DNA of 64,000 nt from Costus lasius (lineage: Eukaryota > Streptophyta > Magnoliopsida > Zingiberales > Costaceae): the NCBI GenBank assembly GCA_027563935.2, contig JANVAS020000231.1, positions 18,060,001 through 18,124,000 on the forward strand, in the 5' to 3' direction. Below the pieces are notes generated by a model. That model made no database searches and was not told the origin of the DNA. It saw only the letters and a program-made list of their open reading frames with translations. Position numbers and translations under genes: made by a program. Shown piece after piece: positions 23,913 to 36,410 of this stretch; the stretch's first letter is position 1, and each line of letters starts with the position of its first letter.

Positions 23913-24366
23913 TGTTGGTGTATATGCCCTGCAGACCAATGTATGGACATGGTCAGACATTGTTTGAATGTACTTTGATATAATTATTATTCTATATAGA
24001 GGCATGGTCGTTATTATGCAGACTTCTCTACCTGCGTTGATGTATTGAGTTGCATATATAATGTCCCAGGAGTTTGGATTGGATCCATTCTCATAAGCTA
24101 TCCCTAGACAAGGTACCATAGCAGATATGGGACAGCTTTGGTACATGTGAGACTGGTGTATGGGCTGGTTAGGTGCGGGGCATAGTAACGCAGACATACA
24201 GGTGCATTGGATGCACTAGAGTGATCCACCGTGAGGATTGACTTGTCTAGTCAACAAGTCAATCTCACATGCAAGAGGTTTGCATTGATCCTTAGACTTG
24301 AGGTATTCATGTCTAGATTTGATGATGGGTATGCTTTGATACAGTCTTACGTCTCTCCGTAATTGG
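23913..24366 (+). repeat. 3' LTR of element F, first 454 bp
   Basis: It starts TGTTGGTGTATATGCCC and matches the reverse complement of about 10727-11184 closely. It breaks off after ctccgtaattgg where the chromovirus LTR begins. The rest of this LTR is not found on the other side of the chromovirus in this window, because the right side is rearranged. Confidence 0.8.
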
Positions 24367-25254
24367 TGATGTAGGGGAGAATCACAAACATGCAAACGAC
24401 GATTTTCGAAAGTAGTTTTTTTGTAGTATCATAAACTAGAGAAAACCCGACTTTAACTAACGAGATTGAAAATACTATTTTTGTATTTTTAGATAGAAAA
24501 CCCGAAAGTTAACTACTTGCAAGAAGGAAAATGACAATAATTTTAAAGAAGACTTACAGTGCGGCCCTTGAGAATAGAAGGACCGTCCTTCCCGTTCTTC
24601 ACCGGTCCTACTCTGATGGAAGGTGCAGGTTACACACAGGGCATTTCAGCAACCCCACACAGGCGTGGGTGAGTTATAAAGCAAGAATAAAATATAACAA
24701 CACTTAAGTCAAGAGGGAGGCTAATCCTCCAAATTCTCTTGCTAACAAACAAGGGACTATCTAAAAGGGGGAAGATCAAGAGAGTAGGATGCGCCAACTT
24801 CCTTGCGCCAAGTCCTACAAGATCAAGAAGTGTGTAGTAAGATATTCTTAAGAGGTGAAAAGAAAAGACACAAGAAGATAGGGCACTTAACTTAGATAGT
24901 TGCCTTGAGGGAGATCAAAGATGCATCCATGTTCTTGCGCCAATCTCAAGCTCTTTCCTCTTTGATGTTGTGGCCTTGAAGATGGAGAAGCTCTCGGCCT
25001 TGCTTTGATGAATGGATGGCGAGGAGAAGAGGAGGGGAGGCTCGGCCCTTGATGGAAGAAAGGGGAAGATGGAGAGGCTTGGGCGACACAAGCACCCAAA
25101 GGAGAAGAAGTAGGAGACACAAGCACCTTTCTTTGGCTAGGAAACTAGTCAACAATATATTTCAACAATGCTTATGCACATGATGCGATGGGATACATTT
25201 ATAGGCGGCTAAGGGATGAGGATAAGAGGGCAAGGTGGTCATTGGCCCCTTGCG
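24367..25254 (-). repeat. Chromovirus LTR, left (3') copy, part shared with the right copy
   Basis: It matches 48936-49845 almost base for base. The left end tgatgtagggg gives an LTR terminus ...CTACATCA on the minus strand. A TATA box (CTATAAATG on the minus strand) lies at about 25192-25204. The right copy carries an extra 18-bp duplication (gcgacacaagcacc unit). The LTR continues rightward by an unknown amount into 25255-25913. Confidence 0.8.
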
Positions 25255-25913
25255 CCCCTTACATTCTTGGTGATAATTCAAAAATGAAGAAAGGCATTAA
25301 ATGGCTGATATTGTTGTCTTCTTTGGAGAGTCTTCAAAGGAAAGCTTTTGAATTTCATAAATTGGCTTTCTTCCTTGTGTTGATGTCGCATGGGTGGAGA
25401 GTTGGCTGAATTCAAAATCCTTCCAAGTTGGTTTGAGCGGCAAGGAGAGGAAGGAAGGGATTCACCATGATTTGTGGATCTAGATTAGGCGCCCCTTGAT
25501 TTGTGGATCTAGAGTAGCGCCCCTTGATTTATGGATCTAGATTGAGCCTTGCTTCCATTTGTTGCTTGAGGATGGCGCAAATAAATCCATGGGCTGATAT
25601 CTTCTTCAATTGGAAAGGGCCTTGGAGTGGGGCTTTGAAGTGGAGTTGAGTTGAAAGTCCCTCTTTGAGCTAGGTTGAAGTGACCTTTCCATAATGGGAA
25701 CTAGCTTCTTGGAGTAGAGTGAGCTAGCTAACTTGTATCCCTTGAGCCATCTTTAAATGCATCCAAACTACATGCACTAACCTACCATGACATTACAATG
25801 CACAACCTACCAACAACATTCATAAAATAAACTACATGATAGACTTTGGGGTGGAACTAACCTATCATGCTATGCAATGCAAATAAGGAAAGTACTGAAA
25901 AGGAAAGTGGACT
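25255..25913 (-). other. Rest of the chromovirus U3/3' untranslated region
   Basis: This lies between the end of pol (25914) and the shared part of the LTR. The LTR start and polypurine tract could not be fixed. Candidate TG starts exist on the minus strand at 25818 (TGTTGTTGG) and near 25876 (TGATAGG, which mirrors the TGATGTAGG at the other LTR end). It contains a threefold tandem repeat (25469-25550). No gene is seen. Confidence 0.5.
25469..25550. repeat. Three tandem 25-29-bp units
   Basis: Units start gatttgtggatctaga (25469, 25498) and gatttatggatctaga (25526). The first two end in gcgcccctt and the third in gagcctt. They lie in the U3/3' UTR of the chromovirus and could be a promoter repeat or slippage product. 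Confidence 0.8.
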
Positions 25914-27301
25914 CTAAGTGAAGCCATACCTGATGGGCTTCCTCCGAGCCCTAGTGGATCTTCTAGGAGCTGTGTTTGGCCCTCCATCATTTCTCCCCGA
26001 GTTGGAAAAATTCTCCTCAGGAGAATTATCCTTGAATCCTTGGAGCAAATCTGGAGCAGCCAGGGCTAGCTCTGCCTCGGGGAGCCAGGCCTCCTCACCA
26101 TTAGAAAATTTAACGCGGTAAAACAGTTGTACCTCGTTAGGGGTGAGTCGGGTCTGATCCTCAAGGATATCCACTATCTCTGGATCGAAGGGGGCCTCTG
26201 GTTCTTTGAGTGAGAGAGGCTCCTTGTAAGCAGTGAGATCCTCCACGTTGACTGTGGTGGGGATCCCCAAATCTGGAGGCAGATCAAGCACATATGCGTT
26301 GTTGTTGATCTTGCCTACTATGGTGAAGGGTCCAAAACCCTTTGCGTCCAGCTTGCGTCCGTGTCCTTGGATACGCTCCTCGCGGACTCGCAGAATCACC
26401 TGATCACCTACATTGAATAACCTTTCTTGGCGTTTCTTGTTAGCAGCTTCGCAATATGAAACAGTAGAGTCTAGAAATTTTCTAAGAATCTCATGGTGCA
26501 TTTGTGAAATATTGAAAGCATAATCACGAGCTGATAAAGAAGGCTTTAAACTCTTGGGTAAGGCAATCAGATCAATGGGTTTCTTAGGCTGATACCCTAA
26601 GTTTGCCTGAAAGGGGGAGAGACCTGTAGTCCTATTTACGACACTATTATAGGAGAACTCGGCGGTGGGCAAAAGTTTGTCCCAAGTGCCGGGGTGTTCA
26701 CCTACAAGGCTTCTAAGGATGTTCCCCAGTGATCGGTTGACCACCTCAGTCTGACCATCCGTTTGGGGATGATAGGCTGTAGAGAACTTCAGTTTGGTAC
26801 CTAGTAAGGTCCACAAGGTCTTCCAAAAATAACTAACAAACCGGGTGTCCCTATCAGAAACTATGGTAAGGGGGGTACCATGTAGCCTAACAACCTCCTT
26901 AAAGAATAACTTGGCTATGTGAGAGGCATCAGAGGTTTTATAGCATGGAATGAAATGGGCCATCTTAGTGAATCTATCTACTACTACAAAGATGGAGTCA
27001 TGTTTGCTAGATGTTCTGGGCAGCCCTAGGATGAAATCCATGCTCAAGTCTTGCCATGGAGCTTGAGGAATGGGTAGCGGGGTGTAAAGGCCAGCACTCT
27101 GCTTATGGGTCTTAGTTACTTGGCATGTTCTACAGTGGCTAACCACCTTAGCAACATCCCTGTTGAGGTTCGGCCAATAAAACCTCTCCTCAACCAAGGT
27201 TTGGGTTTTATCCCGACCATGGTGACCTGCAGACCCTCCTCCGTGCAATTCCCAAATGAGGAAATCTCGGATTGAGGTCTTAGGGACACAAAGTATAGGT
27301 C
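25914..27301 (-). pseudogene. Chromovirus integrase with chromodomain-like tail (3' segment of split gag-pol)
   Basis: This final segment of the split gag-pol is itself open. Counting from the codon at 27248, the zinc domain shows H26/H27 and HCRTC (C39, C42). The core shows D71 (SMDFILGLP), D132 (VSDRDTRF) and E168 (DGQTEVVNRS), with DD35E spacing. A GPF module (GFGPFTIVGKI) follows. The C-terminus (EIVDILEDQ...FYRVKFSNGEEAWLPEAEL) resembles a degenerate chromodomain of the kind that steers chromovirus integration to marked chromatin. The upstream part of the frame is at 36411 because element D sits between. No nonsense codon lies in this piece. Pseudogene status comes from the two insertions and the TAG at 37646. 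Confidence 0.88.
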
Positions 27302-27306
27302 CAAGG

Positions 27307-28980
27307 TGTTGGGGTATGCCCTTAAGGCTAATGTTTGAGGCCTTGGGATTGTAACAGTATCATGTATAAACTCTTATGTTTATAAAGGCAATGGTTATTA
27401 TTCAGGTTGTTACATCATCTGCTGCAATGTGTGTTCTTCTGAATAATGTCTCAAAGCTGTTCAGCTAGGCTGACATGCTATATTGTCCTTAGTCGAGATA
27501 TCTTGGTGAACCTGAGACAGCCTTGATATGATTGAGACTAATATGTGTTCTAATCTTATAGGATGCTTTGAGCATGGAATAAGATGTAGACTCATGGGTA
27601 CATTGGATGTACTGGACAGACCCTACTAGGATATTCAATTGCTTGTCACAATGTGAATAATCCTTGATTGCAACAAGTGGCACATGTCCTCTGACTTGAG
27701 ATCACTTGTGTTTCTAAATGATGATTGTCATTGTTTTGAGGTAGTTCAATATCATTTGAAACATAATGATTATAGACTATCTTGGATAATGATCATGAGT
27801 CAGGTTAGGACACTAGTGATAGATATAGGATTGCCGTCTCCTTGTTTAAGGAGTGTGATGTTCTAAAGGGGCCCCCCCGAATGAGATGATTGAGAAAGTG
27901 TATGGCCATACCCAGGTAACTATGTTCACCTGATCTAATCATGCTCATCATATTGGAGTTACAGGCTTGACACGCTTGTCCAATAAGAACATCTAGTGGC
28001 AAAGGAAACTTGTATGCCTAGTGAAGTGGATTCACACTTGTGCTGTGGTTTGGGTGTAGTCTTGGAAGACTCTTTCCTTTATATCGGGAGACAGTGATGT
28101 GTTGCTAGATACCCCTCACTGATCGTGATAACGTAAGTTATCATTACCGACATTTAAAGGAAACCCTTAGGGTCGCACAATTTGATGATATGGCTTACTT
28201 AAGTCAGATCGTGTGGACTGAATTGTTTCGGTTCAGTTCAAAGGGATTTAATCTCTGATTGTAAGTGAGATCTGGTCTGATCATGTTTGATTGATTAGGG
28301 CTTGAGATCGGTAAGCTTCGATCGAGAGTATTGATGCTAGATCGGTGAGATCAAGAGCATGACGAGATGAACGGTTAGATCTGCAGCCTTAGGGTTTAAG
28401 ATGATCTAGACCAAATGGCTTGGGCTGGTTTGGTTTGGTCTTTGGACCAAATGCATTTACATTGAACCGGTTCAAGAGCTTGAACGCATGGTTCATTGTT
28501 TGTGGCGTTATTGATCGGTTTAGAGATCTTGAACGCATGGCTTAATGTCTTTCCTATTTTGGAAAGTAATAAGCGCATGTTCCCTTCAACGCCAAAACAA
28601 GTGAACGCTCCATTCAACCTTCGGCACCTCTCTCTCGACGAGACCTTGGTGTGGAGAAGGAGACATCTTGGAGAAGGTTCGGCAAGCCTAGAGACCATCT
28701 CTCATTCCCTTTCCATACGGCAAGAACCCTTGAAGAACCTTGCTAGCACAAGGATCTCCAAGGAGTAGGCACATCACCTTGTGTGCGTCAACTAGGGAGA
28801 AGATCCCTTTCGGTCTTTGCTTCCAAGCTACCATCCATATGATGGCGATGGTATGATCCTTCATTCATGGTTGCAATCATTTTGATGTTGATCATATGGC
28901 ATGCAAAAGATCCTAATAAACCCTATGCTTCCTTGCGAAAATCTTCAATATGCGCCCCCCTCTTGAAAGGGGTTTCTACA
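27307..28980 (+). repeat. 5' LTR of element D
   Basis: TGTTGGGGTATGCC to GGTTTCTACA, followed by at and the PBS. It contains the GATAAC-GTAA-GTTATC inverted repeat near 28126 and a run of C (ggggcccccccg) near 27868. Confidence 0.95.
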
Positions 28981-28982
28981 AT

Positions 28983-28994
28983 TGGTATCAGAGC
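28983..28994 (+). promoter_or_regulatory. Primer binding site of element D
   Basis: TGGTATCAGAGC two bases after the 5' LTR; initiator tRNA-Met type. Confidence 0.93.
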
Positions 28995-30826
28995 ATGGTT
29001 TTCGCATGTTCATATGATTGCTTTTGCTTGTTGTGATCCGTGTATGCTAATACATGTTATATATCTATATGAAGGTTTAATTAAGTTTGCGCATGTTACC
29101 TTAGATACATGTTTCTATCTAGTTGCGCATGTTAACTTAGTTGAAAGCTTCTTATTGTGTTGCGCTTGTTGAAGATGTTTTGAACAAAACTTACATCTTG
29201 CGCGCCTATCACCTAGATCTATATTTGCGCCTACTATAAACCCTTAGATGGGTTGATGGGGTTGAAAGCATCATCTACTATAGATCAAACTAGTCTGATC
29301 AGACCATCTGACAGCCTAGATGGATTGACCAGATGGCACCTGTGCGCAAGCACGAGGTGGCTATAGGTCGATTGCATCACAGGCGTGTAGCGAGGTCTGG
29401 TTGAGACAACTAATGAACACACATGAGTTAGGCCCGGGGTCACACCCGCTTGCCAGAACTCATGATGGTTGTTCAGCCCTTGGCGCATGCATGGTTGACC
29501 ATTAGGTCAACTCGAGTCAGTTATGACTTGGTGCATGCAAGGGCATGGATCTAACTAGATTGATGAGTGGATCCCTATCAATGGACCGTTGTAAGGTTGT
29601 AGGGCACATAAGAAAATTAAAATTGATGCCAATGGGTTTTCAAAATTTTATTTTCTTTGTAATGGATCACATGTTGATTGAATGATGCCATGATGCTTGT
29701 TTTTTTAATCTTATGTGGGTTGCCCTTTAATGTGTGCTGTGCTGGGGCCTACGAGCCTGGTAAATTGTAAATTAATATTATTGTGATCTGCGCATCACAT
29801 TTCTAATTAATTTATTGTATAATTGACCTGCAAGTCAATCTTGTCTAGATAGATTAAAATGTATTTTAATCAGACAAGAGTTCAAAGCACACATGGCAGA
29901 GGTGCATGCAGCTAAGGCTTTTCCAGGTGGGAAGTCTAGGGTTCGACCCTAGGACAGGCGCAATCACCTGGTGGGCGCACCTGAGCTGCATTGAGCGCTA
30001 GGGCCCTGGGTTGGACCAGATCAGATGCAAAAGACCCAAGAAGAGCAAGTGAAGACTTAAGTTGATTTAAGATCTTACTTAGGCTCTATGGGCTTTTACC
30101 ACATAAGATCCAAGCTTTCTTTTATTTTCTAAATAATTAGAATTGCATGAGTTATTTATCTTCTGCTATAGCCATAGGATTTGCCTGATAGTAAGAAGAT
30201 AAAAGACCGTTAAAATCCAACGCTAAAATATCAAGCACGTAATGCCTTCTGGCGCGAAACCTCACTGTTCTGACTATCGTTGGGGCCGTGTTGTACCCAC
30301 TCAGTGGGCACGCCCATCTATCTTCAGACGGTGTGTGATTTCACCTGCGTGTTACAGAGAAGGGATTTATCGCTTCTCGTTGCTCAGCATAGCACGTGGT
30401 GGTCCAGGGAGTAGGTCAAGTCAGCTTGACCATGTAGGCTACATATGGGGCATATGGTAGCTATATGGAGGCAGCCATCTGTGGGGTCAGAGACTGTGTT
30501 GTACCAACTCAGTTGGCACAGCCGGCTGGATTGTCCAGATGAAGGGGAATCGCACGGGTTGGCGATTGGCAGGGACTGCCTACCAGAGATTAGTGCTTGT
30601 ACTCTCTATGCATCTTATCTCGCCTGAGCGGGACGCGGAGACCAAGTATGAAATCTGGATCCCATCTCACTAAAAGAGTGTTACTCTTTCGGGCTGTTTT
30701 GCTGGATTTTTCAGCCAGATAAAATAGTGAGAAAAAGAATCTTTCTTAAGTCCTGGATTGATTCTAGACATTGATACTGACCTTGCTGTTCTTGCATTGT
30801 TGTAGATTCCTGCAGCAACGAACACC
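28995..30826 (+). other. Untranslated leader of element D
   Basis: A 1.83-kb leader with a tRNA-like patch (29893-29961), hairpin 1 (30287-30312), hairpin 2 (30493-30522), AAAGAGT-GTT-ACTCTTT (about 30673-30689), a GGCTG..CAGCC stem just after it, and a splice-acceptor-like TTGTAG ending at 30805. No coding frame is conserved between copies. Confidence 0.75.
29893..29961 (+). other. tRNA/SINE-like patch in the leader of D
   Basis: The stretch gaagtctagggttcgaccct followed by agg forms a T-arm-like hairpin with a B-box-like core GGTTCGACCCT. The upstream half (tggcagaggtgcatgcag) is A-box-like only loosely. Confidence 0.5.
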
Positions 30827-33800
30827 ATGAGCTTCAATGTGCGATCCCTACTGGAAAGGGAGAAGTTTGCTGGGCCAAACTTCTCAGACTGGTACGGACA
30901 CCTTAAGATCGTTCTTAAGGCAGAGAGGAAACTGTATGTCCTCGAGACGGCTGTGCCGCCTCAACCCGCTGCGAACGCCGCAAGGGCGGTTCGTGATGCC
31001 TATGAAAAGCATGTCAATGATAGCATTGATGTCGCTTGCCTGATGCTAGCGTCTATGACGCCACCCCTGCAGCGTCAGCATGAGGATATGTCTGCTATAG
31101 AAATTATAGCAAACCTCAAGATGCTGTATGCTGCACAGGCGAGGACTGAACGCTATAATTTGACCAAGCTTTTCTTTCAGAGCAAACTGGCTGAAGGGAG
31201 CCCAGTGGGAGCTCACGTGCTCAAGATGATTGGGCACAAGGAGGCTCTGGAGAAACTGGGGCATACCATCAATCAGGAGCTTGCTGTAGACATTATTCTG
31301 CAGTCTCTCCCGCCCTCTTTCGATGCGTTCATTATTAACTTTAATATGAACAAAATCGATTGTACTCCGGCAGAGCTGCTGAATATGCTCTTGACTACTG
31401 AGGAAACTCTGAAGGGAAAGCCTTCAACCTCTGTCTTAATGGTTCCTTCCAGGAACAAGAAGAAGGGGAAGAAGGGCAAAGCCCCTGTCAAGAACTACAG
31501 CAAGGCTCTGAAACAAAAGGTGAAGCGGTCGAAGGACAACAGGTGTTTCCATTGTGGCCAGCTGGGTCACTGGAAAAAGGACTGTAAAGCGCTCCAAGGA
31601 GACAAGAAGGGAAGCATCGCTTCTGGCTCAGGTATATTTGTGACTGAAGTCATGATATTCTCTTCTTCTATTTCATGGGTGTTGGACACTGCATGTGGAG
31701 TTCACATTTGTTCAAATGTACAGGAACTCAAGAGAAGAATACAGGTGGGACAGCATGAGGTGGACCTACGCGTTGGAAACGGGGCACGGGTTGCTGCTGT
31801 TGCTGTAGGGGATTATTACATCTCATTACCATCTGGCATTGTATTAGAATTAAACAATTGTTACTTTGTACCCAGTATTACCAAAAATATTATCTCTATT
31901 CCTGCTCTTGTCAGGAAAGGGTTTTCCTTTGAATGCAAGATTTCAAAGTGTTATCTTACTCTTGATAATATTGTTTATGCTACTGGTTCAATTAACAATG
32001 GGTTATTCATGTTGGACATGGAATATTCTATACAAAATATTGATAATAAGAAAGCCAAGTATGCTGATGACAGCACCTTGTTATGGCATAGTCGTTTAGG
32101 CCATATTAACAAGAAGCGCATTAAGCGGTTGCATGATCATGGACTGCTGGGATCATTCTCCTATGAGGAGATTGATACATGCAAAGCTTGTTTAATGGGT
32201 AAAATGACGAAGTCTCCTTTTCCTAACAAAGGTCAAAGGGCTTCAGGTTTACTTGACCTTATACATAGTGATGTGTGTCGGCCGTTTAGTAAACATGCCA
32301 GAGGTGGCTATTCGTACTTCATTACCTTTACTGATGATTTCAGTAGGTATGGGTATGTCTATCTTATGAGACATAAGAGTGAATCTTTTGACAAGTTCAA
32401 AGAGTTCAAGAATGAAGTACAGAATCAGCTAGGCCGAAATATCAAGGCATTTCGTTCTGATCGAGGTGGAGAATACTTGAGTCATGCGTTTACTGACTAT
32501 CTAAAAGAGTGTGGGATTATCTCACAGCTCACTCCACCAGGAACACCGCAATGGAATGGTGTGTCCGAGAGGTGAAATAGAACGTTACTTGATATGGTTC
32601 GTTCTATGATGAGTCAGGCTACTCTACCTTACTCCTTTTGGGGATTTGCACTGGAAACAGCTGCAAAGGTACTAAACCGAGTGCCATCCAAGGCCGTTTC
32701 AAAGACTCCATATGAGTTATGGTATGAGAAACAGCCTAGCTTGACATTTATCAAGATCTGGGGTTGCGAGGCTTATGTCAAAAAGCTCACCTCTGGGAAA
32801 CTGGAGAGCAGATCTGAGAAATGTGTCTTTGTCGGTTACCCTAAGGAAACTAAGGGTTATTATTTCTACGATCCCAAAGAGAACAAGGTATTTGTTGCTC
32901 GGACGGCCATTTTTCTTGAGAAGGAGTTTCTTCTGCAAGAGGCCAGTGGGAGAGAAATAAAGCTGGATGAGAATCCAGAGGAAGGACAAAGTAGTCAAGC
33001 ACAGTTGGATGAGCCAGAGCCAGTTGAGCAGGTTATTGAACTACCTGAGGCTCAGATATCACGGGAACCGCGAAGATCAGGAAGGATCCGTAGACAGCCT
33101 GAGCGCTATGACGGAGTCTTCATCATTGATAATGATGAACCCCTTACTTATGCGGATGCGGTCAGTGGACCGGAGTCAGCTAGATGGCTTGAAGCTATGC
33201 GAGCCAAAATGGACTCCATGTTAGATAACCAAGTCTGGGATTTGGTTGATCCGCCTCCGGGAGTAATCCCTATAGGCTGTAAATGGATCTTCAAGAAGAA
33301 GATTGACATGGATGGTAACGTAGTTACCTATAAAGGCAGGCTAGTAGCGAAAAGTTTCAAACAAATCTACGGGATAGATTATGATGAAACTTTCTCTCCT
33401 GTAACCATGTTTAAGTCTATTCGGATTCTTTTCGCGATAGCAGCATATTACGATTATGAGATCTGGCAGATGGATGTGAAGACCGCTTTCCTTAATGGAA
33501 AATTGGATGAGGATGTGTATATGACACAACCTGAAGGTTTCACTAATCCATCAGATCGTCATAAAATATGCAAGTTAAAGAAGTCCATTTATGGACTTAA
33601 GCAGGCATCTAGAAGCTGGAATATTCGTTTTGATGAATCAATCTCTGAGTTTGGTTTCATCAAGAACGAAGATGACCCGTGTGTATATAAGAGGTTTAGT
33701 GGGAGCGTGATTACTTTCCTAGTCCTCTACGTCGATGATATCTTAATCATTGGAAACGATATTCCTGAACTGCATGCTGTTAAAGCATGGTTAGGAAAAT

Positions 33801-34711
33801 GTTTTCAGATGAAAGATCTAGGAGAAGCAACCTATGTATTAGGTGTGAAGATCTACAGGGATAGATCTAAGAGGCTTCTCGGGCTGTGCCAGAGTACTTA
33901 CATCGATAAAGTCCTGGAGAGATTCCATTAAGAGAATTCTAAAAGGGGACATCTTCCAGTCAGACATGGTCTGAATCTTTCAAAGAGTCAGTGTCCACAA
34001 ACACAGACTGAGAAAGATGAAATGGACAATACGCCTTATGCTTCGGCTATTGGGTCCATTATGTATGCGATGTTCTGTACTCGCCCAGACGTCGCTTACG
34101 GGTTAAGCGTGACCAGTCGATTCCAAAGTAATCCAGGTCAGGCACACTGGATTGCAGTCAAGAACATTTTAAAATATCTGCGGAGGACCAAAGATATGTT
34201 CTTGATATATGGTGGTCAGGAAGAACTCAGTATTGAAGGATATACTGACGCTTCGTTCTAGTCGGACCAGGATGATTTCCGATCGCAATCAGGCTATGTT
34301 TTTAGCTTGAATGGAGGAGCAGTGGTGTGGAAAAGTTTCAAACAGTCTACTGTTGCTGATTCCACAACAGAAGCCGAGTATGTTGCAGCCTCGGAAGCAT
34401 CCAAGGAGGCAGTGTGGATTCGTAAGTTCATAAAGGAACTTGGTGTCGTTCCTTCGAGTGCAGATCCTTTGGTTATCTTGTGCGATAACACTGGAGCAAT
34501 CGCACAAGCAAAGGAACCACGGTCGCACCAGAAGTCCAAGCACATACAGAGAATGTTTCACTTGATCCGGGAGATCATTGATCGAGGCGAGATCAAAATA
34601 TGCAAGGTTCATACAGACTACAATCTGGCTGACCTGCTTACCAAGCCTCTGGCGCAGTAGAAGCATGAGAAGCACTGTAATAATATGGGTTTGAGATTTC
34701 TCAACCATTAG
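30827..34711 (+). pseudogene. Copia gag-pol of element D (four nonsense codons)
   Basis: It is 3885 bp in one frame from ATG to the common TAG, with no frameshift. Stops are at codon 583 (TGA, 32573-32575; AGA in E), codon 1035 (TAA, 33929-33931; TTA in E), codon 1145 (TAG, 34259-34261; CAG) and codon 1278 (TAG, 34658-34660; CAG). The first stop follows the catalytic Glu581 of integrase by one residue, so Gag, protease and most of integrase could still be translated. CCHC, DTACG, HHCC, D482, D545, E581 and YVDD are all readable. In integrase SDVCGP reads SDVCRP. It cannot make RT without readthrough. Confidence 0.94.
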
Positions 34712-34719
34712 ATTAAGTG

Positions 34720-34731
34720 CAAGTGGGAGAT
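34720..34731 (+). promoter_or_regulatory. Polypurine tract of element D
   Basis: CAAGTGGGAGAT directly before the 3' LTR. Confidence 0.85.
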
Positions 34732-36405
34732 TGTTGGGGTATGCCCTTAAGGCTAATGTTTGAGGCCTTGGGATTGTAACAGTATCATGTATAAACTCTT
34801 ATGTTTATAAAGGAAATGGTTATTATTCAGGTTGTTACATCATCTGCTGCAATGTGTGTTCTTCTGAATAATGTCTCAAAGCTGTTCAGCTAGGCTGACA
34901 TGCTATATTGTCCTTAGTCGAGATATCTTGGTGAACCTGAGACAGCCTTGATATGATTGAGACTAATATGTGTTCTAATCTTATAGGATGCTTCGAGCAT
35001 GGAATAAGATGTAGACTCATGGGTACATTGGATGTACTGGACAGACCCTACTAGGATATTCAATTGCTTGTCACAATGTGAATAATCCTTGATTGCAACA
35101 AGTGGCACATGTCCTCTTACTTGAGATCACTTGTGTTTCTAAATGATGATTGTCATTGTTTTGAGGTAGTTCAATATCATTTGAAACATAATGATTATAG
35201 ACTATCTTGGATAATGATCATGAGTCAGGTTAGGACACTAGTGATAGATATAGGATTGCCGTCTCCTTGTTTAAGGAGTGTGATGTTCTAAAGGGGCCCC
35301 CCCGAATGAGATGATTGAGAAAGTGTATGGCCATACCCAGGTGACTATGTTCACCTGATCTAATCATGCTCATCATATTGGAGTTACAGGCTTGACACGC
35401 TTGTCCAATAAGAACATCCAGTGGCAAAGGAAACTTGTATGCCTAGTGAAGTGGATTCACACTTGTGCTGTGGTTTGGGTGTAGTCTTGGAAGACTCTTT
35501 CCTTTATATCGGGAGATAGTGATGTGTTGCTAGATACCCCTCACTGATCGTGATAACGTAAGTTATCGTTACCGACATTTAAAGGAAACCCTTAGGGTCG
35601 CACAATTTGATGATATGGCTTACTTAAGTCAGATCGTGTGGACTGAATTGTTTCGGTTCAGTTCAAAGGGATTTAATCTCTGATTGTAAGTGAGATCTGG
35701 TCTGATCATGTTTGATTGATTAGGGCTTGAGATCGGTAAGCTTCGATCGAGAGTATTGATGCTAGATCGGTGAGATCAAGAGCATGACGAGATGAACGGT
35801 TAGATCTGCAGCCTTAGGGTTTAAGATGATCTAGACCAAATGGCTTGGGCTGGTTTGGTTTGGTCTTTGGACCAAATGCATTTACATTGAACCGGTTCAA
35901 GAGCTTGAACGCATGGTTCATTGTTTGTGGCGTTATTGATCGGTTTAGAGATCTTGAACGCATGGCTTAATGTCTTTCCTATTTTGGAAAGTAATAAGCG
36001 CATGTTCCCTTCAACGCCAAAACAAGTGAACGCTCCATTCAACCTTCGGCACCTCTCTCTCGACGAGACCTTGGTGTGGAGAAGGAGACATCTTGGAGAA
36101 GGTTCGGCAAGCCTAGAGACCATCTCTCATTCCCTTTCCATACGGCAAGAACCCTTGAAGAACCTTGCTAGCACAAGGATCTCCAAGGAGTAGGCACATC
36201 ACCTTGTGTGCGTCAACTAGGGAGAAGATCCCTTTCGGTCTTTGCTTCCAAGCTACCATCCATATGATGGCGATGGTATGATCCTTCATTCATGGTTGCA
36301 ATCGTTTTGATGTTGATCATATGGCATGCAAAAGATCCTAATAAACCCTATGCTTCCTTGCGAAAATCTTCAATATGCGCCCCCCTCTTGAAAGGGGTTT
36401 CTACA
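34732..36405 (+). repeat. 3' LTR of element D
   Basis: 1674 bp, the same length as the 5' LTR. It is followed by the second caagg copy and the resumed chromovirus frame. Confidence 0.95.
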
Positions 36406-36410
36406 CAAGG

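Larger units (their letters stand above)
27307..36405 (+). mobile_element. Copia element D, full length, defective
   Basis: 9099 bp, plus strand, LTRs 27307-28980 and 34732-36405 (1674 bp each). A perfect caagg duplication lies at 27302-27306 and 36406-36410. It is inserted between RNase H and integrase of the chromovirus. About eight LTR mismatches are seen by eye. gag-pol has full length but four nonsense codons. The LTR terminal subtype is TTTCTACA. Confidence 0.95.

Noticed and set aside
24367..24371. A target duplication for the chromovirus
   Set aside because: The right boundary is replaced by a second integrase fragment, so no matching pair can be shown.
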